Of a stretch of DNA of 36,263 bases, positions 7,304 through 14,376 are shown in pieces. The notes under the pieces are model-generated. The model was not told the origin of the DNA, ran no database searches, and saw only the letters and a program-made list of their open reading frames with translations. The first letter of the stretch is position 1, and each line of letters starts with the position of its first letter. Origin of the DNA: Planctomycetota bacterium (GTDB taxonomy: Bacteria > Planctomycetota > Uabimicrobiia > Uabimicrobiales > JABWCH01); NCBI GenBank assembly GCA_017993505.1, contig JAGOMP010000028.1:1-36263 (forward strand), written 5' to 3'. The position numbers and the translations under genes were made by a program.

Positions 7304-7705
7304 ATGGGGGATTGGACTTTTACGTTTTTTAAAGTTATGCTTATACCTATTATTTCGATGGTAGGGGGATTATTCGGTATATATATACCTCCTATAGAAA
7401 TCAATTCTATGTTTGGCTATAGATCACTTATGTCAAAAAAAAGTCAAGAAACATGGGATTTTGCTCAACAACATTCTGGAAAATTATTTTGGATTTTAGG
7501 AAAGTATCTATTCATTTTATCTCCTTTGCCTATACTTTGTGTATGTTGGTGCGATAAAAATATTGTTGAAATAGTAGAATCTAGTATACTCTTATGTCAA
7601 GTTTTAGTCATGTTATTCTCTATTATTCTTACAGAAATAGCATTGAAAAAAAATTTTGATAAAAATGGTAATCGTAAACAAACTCCAATTTATAAAGGTA
7701 GATAA
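7304..7705 (+). CDS. SdpI-like small membrane protein, array copy 7
   Basis: 133 residues with intact start (GGAGAGGGGAA then ATG). Helix 1 (about 5-27), YIPP, signature FGYRSLMSKKSQETWDFAQQ, then HSGKLFWILGK, helix 2 with SPLPILCVCWCD, helix 3 and tail LKKNFDKNGNRKQ. It is the near-twin of copy 6; differences cluster around residues 27-47 (IEINSMFGYRSLMSKK against IKSPMMAFGYRSPMAKK), the segment just before and within the signature, which may be where specificity lies. That reading is inference. Confidence 0.82.
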   Translation: MGDWTFTFFKVMLIPIISMVGGLFGIYIPPIEINSMFGYRSLMSKKSQETWDFAQQHSGKLFWILGKYLFILSPLPILCVCWCDKNIVEIVESSILLCQVLVMLFSIILTEIALKKNFDKNGNRKQTPIYKGR

Positions 7706-7764
7706 AGTAGAGTGTAGATTAACAAAAAATTACGATTTAACGAACAAACAAAAACAATGGAAAC

Positions 7765-7801
7765 AGATACGTTGACAAAAAATAAAGTGACGTATCTTTT
7801 T
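7765..7801 (+). terminator. Spacer hairpin between array copies 7 and 8
   Basis: A compact version: agatacgt (7765-7772) pairs perfectly with acgtatct (7790-7797) over a 17-nt loop, followed by TTT. It is the most terminator-like of the spacer hairpins because the loop is shortened. Confidence 0.6.
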
Positions 7802-7860
7802 ATTAAAATTTAGGCAATAAAAAATAAAAAATCTGTCACTTTTTTTATGGAGAGGGGAAA

Positions 7861-8267
7861 ATGGACTTTTGGATTTTTATGTTTATTATAGTTTTAGTTA
7901 TACCTATTGCTATGATTGGAATTGGATTGTTATTTATAAACCTCCTAAACAAATCAATTCTCTTTATGGATATAGGACAAGTATGTCAAAAAAAAATCAA
8001 GAAACATGGGATTTCGCTCACCAATATTGTGGGAAATTATGGTGGATTTTAGGAAAGCAACTATTAATTTTCTCTATTATGCCTATGATTTTTGTCTATG
8101 GATACGAGGATAATATTGTGGACACAGTAGGAGGCTTTGTTATTGCATTCCAATCTATACTTATGTGTTGTTCTATTATTCCTGTAGAAAGAGCCTTGAG
8201 AAAAAATTTTGATAAAGATGGTCATCGTAAAGAAACAATTTGTAAAGATAGATCAACTAGAGTGTAG
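7861..8267 (+). pseudogene. SdpI-like gene, array copy 8, frameshifted
   Basis: The ATG at 7861 behind GGAGAGGGGAAA opens MDFWIFMFIIVLVIPIAMIGIGLL, the expected first helix, but then leaves the family frame and stops at 8050-8052. The remainder continues in the next frame: IYKPPKQINSLYGYRTSM, then SKKNQETWDFAHQYCGKLWW, helices 2 and 3, and tail RKNFDKDGHRKETICKDR to 8267. Compared with copy 1 (GGA TTA TTA GCT ATA TAT AAA), copy 8 lacks four bases between about 7927 and 7934. Both halves are otherwise well preserved, so the lesion is recent or a sequencing error. A 63-residue peptide holding helix 1 would be the only product without repair. Confidence 0.82.
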
Positions 8268-8275
8268 ATTACAAA

Positions 8276-8594
8276 AGAATCAAGACTTAGTACACAAATA
8301 AAAACAATGAAAAAGGATACGTTATGCTTAATAGATTACAAAAATAAGGTATCTTTTTATTTGTATTAAAAATGGAAACCCTCATTGGGATTACATGAGT
8401 AAATTTATACAAAACATTGAATCTGAAAAACTTCAAAAAGCTATAGCTTATGTATATAAAATATATATAAGTTAGCTATTTCAATAGCTTTTAGGCATGA
8501 CAACTAAGCGAAAAACAATGGAAAGAATTTTGGTTTGAAGATATGAGTATAGTTTTAATATCATTATGATAAATTTCAAAAAAGGAAAAATACT
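8276..8594. other. Region between the SdpI-like array and the HEPN-like gene
   Basis: The left part holds a last spacer copy (ggatacgtt at about 8315, with the right arm reduced to ggtatcttttt). A weak hairpin, agctatt / aatagct with TTTT, lies at 8474-8492. A loose promoter-like pair, TTGAAG and TATCAT 18 bp apart, lies before the HEPN-like gene. Only a 26-codon reading frame (8395-8475) is present. Confidence 0.5.
8395..8475 (+). CDS. Possible 26-residue remnant ORF
   Basis: The frame MSKFIQNIESEKLQKAIAYV continues to KIYIS and a stop. In the same frame upstream the codons read NPHWDY, so this looks more like the C-terminal remnant of a lost gene than a small gene. There is no good ribosome site. 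Protein not recognised. Confidence 0.2.
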   Translation: MSKFIQNIESEKLQKAIAYVYKIYIS

Positions 8595-9728
8595 ATGGCA
8601 GACTTGAAATTGACCATCACAGATGAAAAAAAAATAAGAGTAGAAATTGCAGATAAAAAATGTGAAATACCTCCTCAATTGTACTTTTCTGACATAGCTT
8701 TTATCTATAAAACATTAGAAAATTCATTTACAGGTGATTTTCGTTCCATTGTGGCTGCAATCATTGTAAGTCGTACAGAAGGTGTGTTTGAATTTAAAGA
8801 AATATACAATCTAGATAATTCCATATTTGATAAGTATATAGAAATTTGTGTTAATGAAGAGGATACATTGCGTAAGAATTATGAATTATCTAAAATAACT
8901 GATAACAATGAAAAATTCGTACGTGCAATTCTACAAACAGGTATTGAGGTAAAAGAAAGTTTATCTAAATCATTGAAAAATTTTGTAAAAAATTTTTCTC
9001 AAGAAGATGAATCATCAGAGGATTCAGCAGAAAAAATAGAAAGTGTAAAAATTTTCGTTGACTCAGGGTGGGAATATCTATCCGAATTAAGTCGTTCACT
9101 TCTGGTGATAAGTTCATGGATTCTAAAATCGTGGATCAAAATCATGGTGTCATGGGGAAAATATGGATGGACCATTCCTCCTGAAATGCCACTACAAGCT
9201 TATATTATTGCACCAAAAAATTCTAAAAATGCTTATAATATGATGGAACCATACATTAGCGATAACCATATGGAACGGGTATTTGATATGCTTCGTAAAA
9301 TGGAAAATATAAATGACTCTAATTTGAATGAAGTGATAGAATGTTTTAAATCTAAGCATTATACAGGATGTGCAGGCATTCTATTTCCAATGATTGATTC
9401 TATGAGCATTAGATATCGATCGAATGAAAAACAGAAGGCAGTTTGTTTAAGGGCAATTAAAAAATACTTTGGTAGTATTAAACTAACAAATATAGAGGAA
9501 ATTATATCTTTCATATTGTATAAGGAGAATATTTTTACTGCATTAAAAATATTCTTTAAACATGGTGATGATTTTAAGAATGAACCAGAGATTTTAAATC
9601 GTAATTTTTTACTTCATGGTATGATGGATAGAGATGTAACCAAAGAAGACTGTATAAAATTATTTTTATTACTTTATAATTTCACACAATTCATGAATTT
9701 CTTTGATGAGAAAAAAGACAACTGTTGA
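8595..9728 (+). CDS. Putative HEPN-domain protein (possible RNase, defence-linked)
   Basis: 377 residues, not matched to a named family. The N-terminal part (1-130) is charged and helical. At about 155-190 a Trp-rich amphipathic or membrane-near stretch (SLLVISSWILKSWIKIMVSW) runs into KYGWTIPPEMPL. The C-terminal part (about 245-370) has the look of a HEPN helical domain: CFKSKHYTGCAGILFPMID and then RNFLLHGMMDRD, which contains R-x4-H (R336, H341), the HEPN RNase active-site pattern, followed by a leucine-rich helix. It is convergent with the C5 methyltransferase gene and overlaps it by 55 bp. Ribosome site AAAGGAAAA. Family placement rests on the motif and helix pattern and needs a profile search. 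Confidence 0.62.
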   Translation: MADLKLTITDEKKIRVEIADKKCEIPPQLYFSDIAFIYKTLENSFTGDFRSIVAAIIVSRTEGVFEFKEIYNLDNSIFDKYIEICVNEEDTLRKNYELSKITDNNEKFVRAILQTGIEVKESLSKSLKNFVKNFSQEDESSEDSAEKIESVKIFVDSGWEYLSELSRSLLVISSWILKSWIKIMVSWGKYGWTIPPEMPLQAYIIAPKNSKNAYNMMEPYISDNHMERVFDMLRKMENINDSNLNEVIECFKSKHYTGCAGILFPMIDSMSIRYRSNEKQKAVCLRAIKKYFGSIKLTNIEEIISFILYKENIFTALKIFFKHGDDFKNEPEILNRNFLLHGMMDRDVTKEDCIKLFLLLYNFTQFMNFFDEKKDNC

Positions 9729-10717
9729 ATTCCACTGTATTCATGACATAGTGCGTTTGTTATTTGTTTTGTGATACATTGCAATACGTCAATGACTACA
9801 GAATTTCCTAGTTGTTTATATGCTTGGTGATTACTGGGATTGAGTTTGTAGGTGTCGGGGAATCCCATAAGTCTTGCACATTCACGTGGATGGAGTTTTC
9901 TGATTTTGCCATCAATGAAATAGCCACCTGTTTTAGAGAAAATACCACCACCATGTGCAGATAAAGTAATGGCAATTCCTTTTGGAGAATAAATTCTTTC
10001 ACCTTGTCCGCCTTTTCCAATTGTACCTACTCGGATTGTAGAATTAGAATTTTGATGGATAGATGCTTTATTATTTAGCACTATATCATCTCTTTCAATG
10101 ATAAGGTCTTTTACTTTATTATTTGGCAATAGAAAATCTTCTACATATTTATTCAATTGAAAAGGTTTAGGAAAAACAAATGATGTTCTTTGAATGTCTT
10201 CTCTAAAGCAAATCATATATATACGTTCTCTATTTTGAGGGATACCATAATTTATAGGATTTAAAATATCACTATCAAAACTATAACCCAATTCTTGCAT
10301 TGTTTTTCTGACAAGTTTTAAAGTATTTCCAGAATCGTGCGTAGCAAAATTTTTGACGTTTTCTAAAAAAATAATCATAGGTCTTTTTTCTTTTACGATC
10401 CTAGCAACATCAAAAAATAGTGTACCTCTGCTGTCCTCAAATCCCTTTTGTTTTCCACTGATGGAAAATGCTTGGCATGGAAAACCAGCACATAGAATAT
10501 CGTGATCTGGAATATTTTTTTCATGTACTTGTGTTATATCACCTTCTGGCATATCACCAAAATTCATTTTGTATGTTTCTTTTGCATATTTATCCCATTC
10601 ATTAGAATACACACATTTTGCACCAAAAGATTCAAGTGCAAGTCTAAAACCGCCAATCCCAGCAAATAAATCAATAAAGGTATATCCTTTTAATGTTTTA
10701 TTTTGTATCTCCATCAT
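9674..10717 (-). CDS. DNA (cytosine-5)-methyltransferase
   Basis: 347 residues with all main C5-methyltransferase motifs in order: I FIDLFAGIGGFRLALE (14-29, SAM binding), IV GFPCQAFS with catalytic C81, VI IIFLENV, VIII QNRERIYMI, IX RKLHPRECARLMGFPD, and X QLGNSVV. It flips and methylates a cytosine in duplex DNA; the target recognition region (about 180-265) does not reveal the site. No restriction enzyme gene is adjacent, so it is solitary or the convergent HEPN-like gene is its partner. Ribosome site AAAGGAGG before ATGATG; a consensus promoter lies at 10759-10786. The last 18 codons overlap the convergent gene. A decayed homologue lies at 14154-14220. Confidence 0.93.
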   Translation of the reverse strand: MMEIQNKTLKGYTFIDLFAGIGGFRLALESFGAKCVYSNEWDKYAKETYKMNFGDMPEGDITQVHEKNIPDHDILCAGFPCQAFSISGKQKGFEDSRGTLFFDVARIVKEKRPMIIFLENVKNFATHDSGNTLKLVRKTMQELGYSFDSDILNPINYGIPQNRERIYMICFREDIQRTSFVFPKPFQLNKYVEDFLLPNNKVKDLIIERDDIVLNNKASIHQNSNSTIRVGTIGKGGQGERIYSPKGIAITLSAHGGGIFSKTGGYFIDGKIRKLHPRECARLMGFPDTYKLNPSNHQAYKQLGNSVVIDVLQCITKQITNALCHEYSGIQQLSFFSSKKFMNCVKL

Positions 10718-10758
10718 TTTTATACCTCCTTTAATTTATAATGCTATGTGCTATAAAT

Positions 10759-10786
10759 ATTATAAAAAAAACCTTTTTATTGTCAA
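10759..10786 (-). promoter_or_regulatory. Sigma70-type promoter of the C5 methyltransferase gene
   Basis: On the minus strand TTGACA (10786-10781) and TATAAT (10764-10759) are both perfect with a 16-bp spacer. Transcription would start near 10752, about 35 nt before the start codon. The repeated gctat just downstream (10743-10755) could be an operator but this is a guess. Confidence 0.75.
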
Positions 10787-11007
10787 TACAGAGCATTTTA
10801 ACATCTTTTTTACCGTTACGTTATAGACTGAAATTTATTATAATATTCGTCTGAAAACTGTATGCTATCAAGATTTTTTTTATAATATTTATAGAGTTTC
10901 AATGATGATAGATACGAGAGAAAGTATTTTTAGGGAAAAGCACTTGCATAATTTTTTGGAAGTGGTTGTATTGTGCTATAAAAAATAGAAAAAAATAAAT
11001 ATTTTAT

Positions 11008-11035
11008 TTGATTTTTTATAATTTTATAATATAAT
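11008..11035 (+). promoter_or_regulatory. Probable promoter of the M-box/mgtA transcript
   Basis: TTGATT (11008-11013), 16 bp, TATAAT (11030-11035), ending about 45 bp before the M-box. AT-rich context makes chance matches common, but position fits well. Confidence 0.55.
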
Positions 11036-11079
11036 ACAGGGTGAAAATTGAATAAGATTTAAAATAAAAATTAAAGTAG

Positions 11080-11232
11080 ATTGTTAAGTGAGGCTCCTAT
11101 ACAAACATAGGTCACTGCCCAAAAATGTCGAAAGACGCCAATGGGTATAACAGGGATTGTCGATTTATATAAGGCTTTCCATAACGTGGCTAACTGTATG
11201 TTTACGTTGTATAGTGCTAAAACTCCACAAAG
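11080..11232 (+). promoter_or_regulatory. M-box (ykoK) magnesium riboswitch
   Basis: The hallmark blocks of the ykoK leader are present in order: gttaagtgaggctcctata, then cataggtcactgccc, gtcgaaagacgccaatgggt, aacagggattgtcg, ataaggc, gtggctaactgtatg, cgttgta and agtgctaaaactcc. M-box RNAs bind Mg2+ and, in the Gram-positive type, shut off expression when Mg2+ is plentiful. Here it is followed by an intrinsic terminator (11260-11285) and then an Mg2+ P-type ATPase, so transcription attenuation is the expected mechanism. Confidence 0.93.
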
Positions 11233-11259
11233 AATTAAATACTTGTGTTATGTAATAGG

Positions 11260-11285
11260 CTCTCACTTATTGTGAGAGTTTTTTT
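11260..11285 (+). terminator. Riboswitch-controlled terminator
   Basis: ctctcac / gtgagag stem, loop ttatt, then seven T. It lies directly after the M-box and about 170 bp before mgtA, as expected for the off state. Confidence 0.88.
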
Positions 11286-11323
11286 ATTTAATTTCACAAT
11301 ATTTATAATGGAGGTTAGTTGAG

Positions 11324-11434
11324 ATGGATTCCCCAGAGGGTTCGAGGCAACAATTGAGTATGAATAAAAATAACGAATCTGAATGGCGAGCCCACCTTAA
11401 GCAGCCATTCTGTTTCGTTGCCTCAAATGAATAA
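11324..11434 (+). CDS. Leader ORF of 36 codons between M-box and mgtA
   Basis: An ATG at 11324 is 9 nt behind a strong GGAGG. It opens a 36-codon frame, MDSPEGSRQQLSMNKNNES and then EWRAHLKQPFCFVASNE, that stops 22 nt before the mgtA start. The peptide is not recognised. The frame covers almost all of a foldable region (11344-11424), so ribosome passage would disrupt that structure. By analogy with mgtL of Salmonella, where a leader peptide couples translation to mgtA expression, it may be a second control layer; there is no sequence likeness to mgtL. Confidence 0.5.
   Translation: MDSPEGSRQQLSMNKNNESEWRAHLKQPFCFVASNE
11344..11424 (+). promoter_or_regulatory. Structured mgtA leader segment with alternative stems
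   Basis: Three perfect complementary pairs occur: gaggcaac (11344) with gttgcctc (11417), aacgaa (11372) with ttcgtt (11414), and gaatggc (11381) with gccattc (11404). The first two compete for gtt at 11417-11419, so two folds are possible. It ends 12 nt before the first mgtA ribosome-site candidate (aggtga). No T-run follows, so control of translation rather than termination would be more likely. Confidence 0.5.
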
Positions 11435-11456
11435 AAAGGTGAATAGGTAACGTGTT

Positions 11457-14084
11457 ATGAAATTAAATAACTATATTTTAGCAACAATGACGCGTGAAGA
11501 ACTTCTAGAAACTTTAGAGACAAGTAGAAAGGGTTTATTACTTGACGAAGTTCCAACACGTCAAGAAAAGTATGGTAGAAATGAAATCAAGTATAAGAAG
11601 GAAAAAAGTGTATTACAAATTATTCTTGAATCATTTTTATCACCGTTTACATTGGTCTTAATAGTTCTAGCATGTATTGCTTTTACTACAGAGTATCTTT
11701 TTGTAGCAAAAGAAAGTAAGGATTTAACAAGTGCTGTAATTATTGTTAGTTTGGTTTTGGTTAGTGCTACTTTAGAAATTGTACAGAAATTAAAAACAAA
11801 ACGTTCTATTGAGAACCTAGACCAAATGGTAGAAGTAACATCTAGCATTATCCGAGAAGGTAGAGCTGAAGAAATTCCTACAGAAGAGATAGTTTTAGGT
11901 GATATTATTCATTTATCGGCTGGCGACATGCTTCCTGCTGATGTTAGAATCTTGGATAGCAAGGATTTGTTTATTTCTCAAACTCCCCTTACTGGTGAAA
12001 GTATTTTAGTTGAAAAAAGTGCAAATGGTAAAATTAAAAAGGGGCAAGCTGACACTGAGTTCCAAAATATGGCATATATGGGAACAGAAGTAGTGAGTGG
12101 AACAGGGCTTGGTGTTGTTGTTAGATTAGCTAATGAAACACTTTTTGGAGAGATTGCAAAGAAACTTCATTCCAGTCCTATTAAAACTAATTTTGAAAAA
12201 GGAATAGAATCAACTTCCCATCTTCTCATTAAGTTGATGGTAGTCATTGCTCCCCTTGTCATTTTGATGAATGGTTTTTCAACAGGTAGTTGGATACAAG
12301 CTTTACTCTTTGGTATATCTGTTGCTGTGGGGCTTACTCCAGAAATGTTGCCTGTGATAGTAAATTCAAATTTAATAAGAGGTGCAAAACGTCTTTCTGA
12401 CAAAGGCACTATTGTTAAAGATATGAATGCTATACAAAATTTTGGTGCTATAGACATACTTTGCACAGACAAAACTGGTACTCTCACACGAGATAATATT
12501 TCTTTGGAATATTATTTAAATAGCAGTGGGGAAGAAGATTTTGAAGTACTTAAGTTTGCTTATTTCAACAGTTCTCTTCAGACAGGTCTTAAGAATGTAA
12601 TTGATCGTGCTATTATTCGAAGAGGGAGAAAAGAATTACCAATCCATGACCTTGTAGCAAAAAAAATAGATGAGATTCCCTTTGATTTTGAAAGAAGAAG
12701 ATTGAGTGTCCTTGTGCAAAAAGGACATAGGCAACTCCTCATTACTAAAGGAGCGATTGAGGAAATGCTCCATGTTACCAATAAGATATTGATTAAAGGA
12801 CAGACTCAGGAATTAAATGAAGACCAAAGAATTAAGGCTTTAGATTATGTTCAAAGTCTAAATAAAAAAGGATTAAGGGTATTAGGATTGTCACTAAAAG
12901 AAATAGTCCTAAGTCATGATGAAATTTCTGTAAAAGATGAAAGTGACATGACTTTAATAGGTTATCTCGCTTTCTTAGATCCACCAAAAGAAGGAGCAAA
13001 AGAAGCCATTGAAGCTTTGGCTAGAGAAAAAGTTCAAGTCAAGGTCTTAACAGGAGACAATCAGTATGTTACGCAAGCAGTATGTCGTCAAGTAGGAATT
13101 GATGCAGATGATTTCTTAACAGGAGATCAAGTCGAATTCATGAATGATAACGAACTTAAGAGGGCAAGCAATGAGTATAATATTTTTGTCAAATTAAATC
13201 CTACTCAAAAAGCTCGCTTAGTTAAGCTTATGCGTGAAGCTGGTCATGCAGTTGGTTTTCTTGGTGATGGTATCAATGACTCGCCTGCAATGAGAGAAGC
13301 AGATGTTGGTATATCTGTAGATAATGCTGTTGACATAGCTAAAGAATCAGCTGATCTTATATTATTAGAAAAAGATTTGGGAATTTTAGAAAAAGGTGTT
13401 ATAAACGGAAGAGAAATTTTTGGAAATATTATGAAGTATATTACCATTACAGTTTCTTCTAATTTTGGTAATATTTTTTCTGTGTTGCTTGCAAGTATTT
13501 TCCTACCTTTTTTACCTATGCAACCTATGCAACTTTTATTTTTAAATCTCATCTATGATATTTCTTGTTTATCGATTCCTTTTGATAAAATGGATCCAAA
13601 ATATTTAAGAAATCCACAGAAATTGAATTCTGATGAGGTAAGACGATTTATGCTATGGTTTGGGCCTATCAGTTCTATATTTGATATTTTGACTTTCTTT
13701 GCCCTTTATATTATTATTATTCCTAAATTTTTAGGTAGTGGATATAGGAGCTTGACAGGTGATGAACAGCTTATCTTTATCTCCATCTTTCATACTGGTT
13801 GGTATTTAGTATCTTTATGGACACAAACTTTAGTTCTGTATACTTTGAGAACAAAAAAGATTCCTTTTCTACAAAGCAAGCCTTCCTTACCTATGTTTTT
13901 AGTGACAGGTTGTACTGTAGCAGTAGGAACTATTATTCCTTATACAAAACTCGGTGTAGCTCTTGATTTTATATCAATGCCAGTAGATTTTTGGTTCTAT
14001 TTATTGACAGTAGTATTTCTCTATTTATCTATTACCACTATAGTAAAAAACATATACATTAGAAAATATGGAAAATTACTATAA
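11457..14084 (+). CDS. mgtA: Magnesium-translocating P-type ATPase (MgtA/MgtB)
   Basis: 875 residues, close to the roughly 900 usual for MgtA. Domains in order: N-terminal cytosolic part, helices at about 55-110, actuator domain with LTGES (178-182), helices around 255-305 with the GLTPEMLPVIV turn, phosphorylation site ILCTDKTGTLT (D338), nucleotide-binding domain, hinge GDGINDSPAM (about 603), and a C-terminal helix bundle. It imports Mg2+ into the cell using ATP when Mg2+ is scarce, matching the M-box riboswitch upstream. Ribosome site AGGTGA or AGGTAA before ATG. It seems to be transcribed alone; gene relics follow it. Confidence 0.95.
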   Translation: MKLNNYILATMTREELLETLETSRKGLLLDEVPTRQEKYGRNEIKYKKEKSVLQIILESFLSPFTLVLIVLACIAFTTEYLFVAKESKDLTSAVIIVSLVLVSATLEIVQKLKTKRSIENLDQMVEVTSSIIREGRAEEIPTEEIVLGDIIHLSAGDMLPADVRILDSKDLFISQTPLTGESILVEKSANGKIKKGQADTEFQNMAYMGTEVVSGTGLGVVVRLANETLFGEIAKKLHSSPIKTNFEKGIESTSHLLIKLMVVIAPLVILMNGFSTGSWIQALLFGISVAVGLTPEMLPVIVNSNLIRGAKRLSDKGTIVKDMNAIQNFGAIDILCTDKTGTLTRDNISLEYYLNSSGEEDFEVLKFAYFNSSLQTGLKNVIDRAIIRRGRKELPIHDLVAKKIDEIPFDFERRRLSVLVQKGHRQLLITKGAIEEMLHVTNKILIKGQTQELNEDQRIKALDYVQSLNKKGLRVLGLSLKEIVLSHDEISVKDESDMTLIGYLAFLDPPKEGAKEAIEALAREKVQVKVLTGDNQYVTQAVCRQVGIDADDFLTGDQVEFMNDNELKRASNEYNIFVKLNPTQKARLVKLMREAGHAVGFLGDGINDSPAMREADVGISVDNAVDIAKESADLILLEKDLGILEKGVINGREIFGNIMKYITITVSSNFGNIFSVLLASIFLPFLPMQPMQLLFLNLIYDISCLSIPFDKMDPKYLRNPQKLNSDEVRRFMLWFGPISSIFDILTFFALYIIIIPKFLGSGYRSLTGDEQLIFISIFHTGWYLVSLWTQTLVLYTLRTKKIPFLQSKPSLPMFLVTGCTVAVGTIIPYTKLGVALDFISMPVDFWFYLLTVVFLYLSITTIVKNIYIRKYGKLL

Positions 14085-14112
14085 AAAATATTATAATATC
14101 TTGTTATTAAAG

Positions 14113-14153
14113 TAGTGCAACTTTTATGAATTCGTCGGAGTTTTTGTATTTTT
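14113..14153 (-). pseudogene. Relic fragment resembling the aminotransferase gene
   Basis: A 41-bp gapless stretch matches the C-terminal coding part of the aminotransferase near 16340-16382 at 34 of 41 positions by hand alignment, including ttatgaattc and tttgtattttt. The reading corresponds to YKDADEFIRAAL. It abuts the methyltransferase relic exactly. Short and AT-rich, so chance is not fully excluded. Confidence 0.45.
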
Positions 14154-14220
14154 AGTGATAGCAATTTTTTAGGAGAATAAACTTTTTAACCTTGACCGCT
14201 TTTTTTTCATTGCACTTACT
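14154..14220 (-). pseudogene. Relic of a second C5-methyltransferase gene
   Basis: Read on the minus strand, this gives SGQG-stop-KVYSPKKIAIT, matching GGQGERIYSPKGIAIT in the intact C5 methyltransferase (DNA at about 9965-10035). The preceding codons need a frameshift to align (VSAM against VGTI). It is a dead fragment carrying at least one stop and one frameshift, in the same orientation as the live gene 4 kb away. It lies just upstream of the HpaI-like restriction gene. Confidence 0.75.
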
Positions 14221-14376
14221 CGTAGTTCTTCTGAAGCAGGATAGTTGCATAAATTTAATGACAAATAACTAGTGCTTAGATATATAGGATATTAATAAGT
14301 ATTTTTAGATATTTTAAAAGGAATAATATTCAAACTCTTTTATAGATTCATTATAATATTGTAAAGGAGCTATTAA

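Larger units (their letters stand above)
3881..8358 (+). repeat. Tandem array of eight gene-plus-spacer units (505-569-bp period)
   Basis: Eight consecutive plus-strand genes start at 3993, 4498, 5062, 5631, 6186, about 6740 (ancestral start), 7304 and 7861, so the unit length is 505-569 bp. Both the coding part and the roughly 150-bp spacers are homologous. Each spacer carries some version of ggatacgt ... acgtatcttttt, then taaaattta, a ggaaata(aaa) stretch, tctgttgcttttttatggag and the gene start. Units six and seven are the closest pair, near identical including spacer, and mark the latest duplication. The spacer before unit two lacks the left hairpin arm, and that after unit eight lacks part of the right one. 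No recombinase gene is inside. Confidence 0.92.

Noticed and set aside
3881..8358. Integron-type gene cassette array
   Set aside because: Units are homologous to each other, with no integrase and no attC-like recombination sites; tandem duplication explains them better.
8595..9728. Restriction endonuclease partner of the C5 methyltransferase
   Set aside because: No PD-(D/E)xK, HNH or PLD motif was seen, and the R-x4-H motif fits a HEPN RNase better; the partnership is left as a hypothesis.
10569..10826. Plus-strand 85-codon frame
   Set aside because: It is the shadow of the methyltransferase N-terminus and its promoter, with no ribosome site.
11324..11424. tRNA or tRNA-like element (gggttcgagg resembles a T-loop)
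   Set aside because: No cloverleaf, acceptor stem or anticodon arm can be formed around it.
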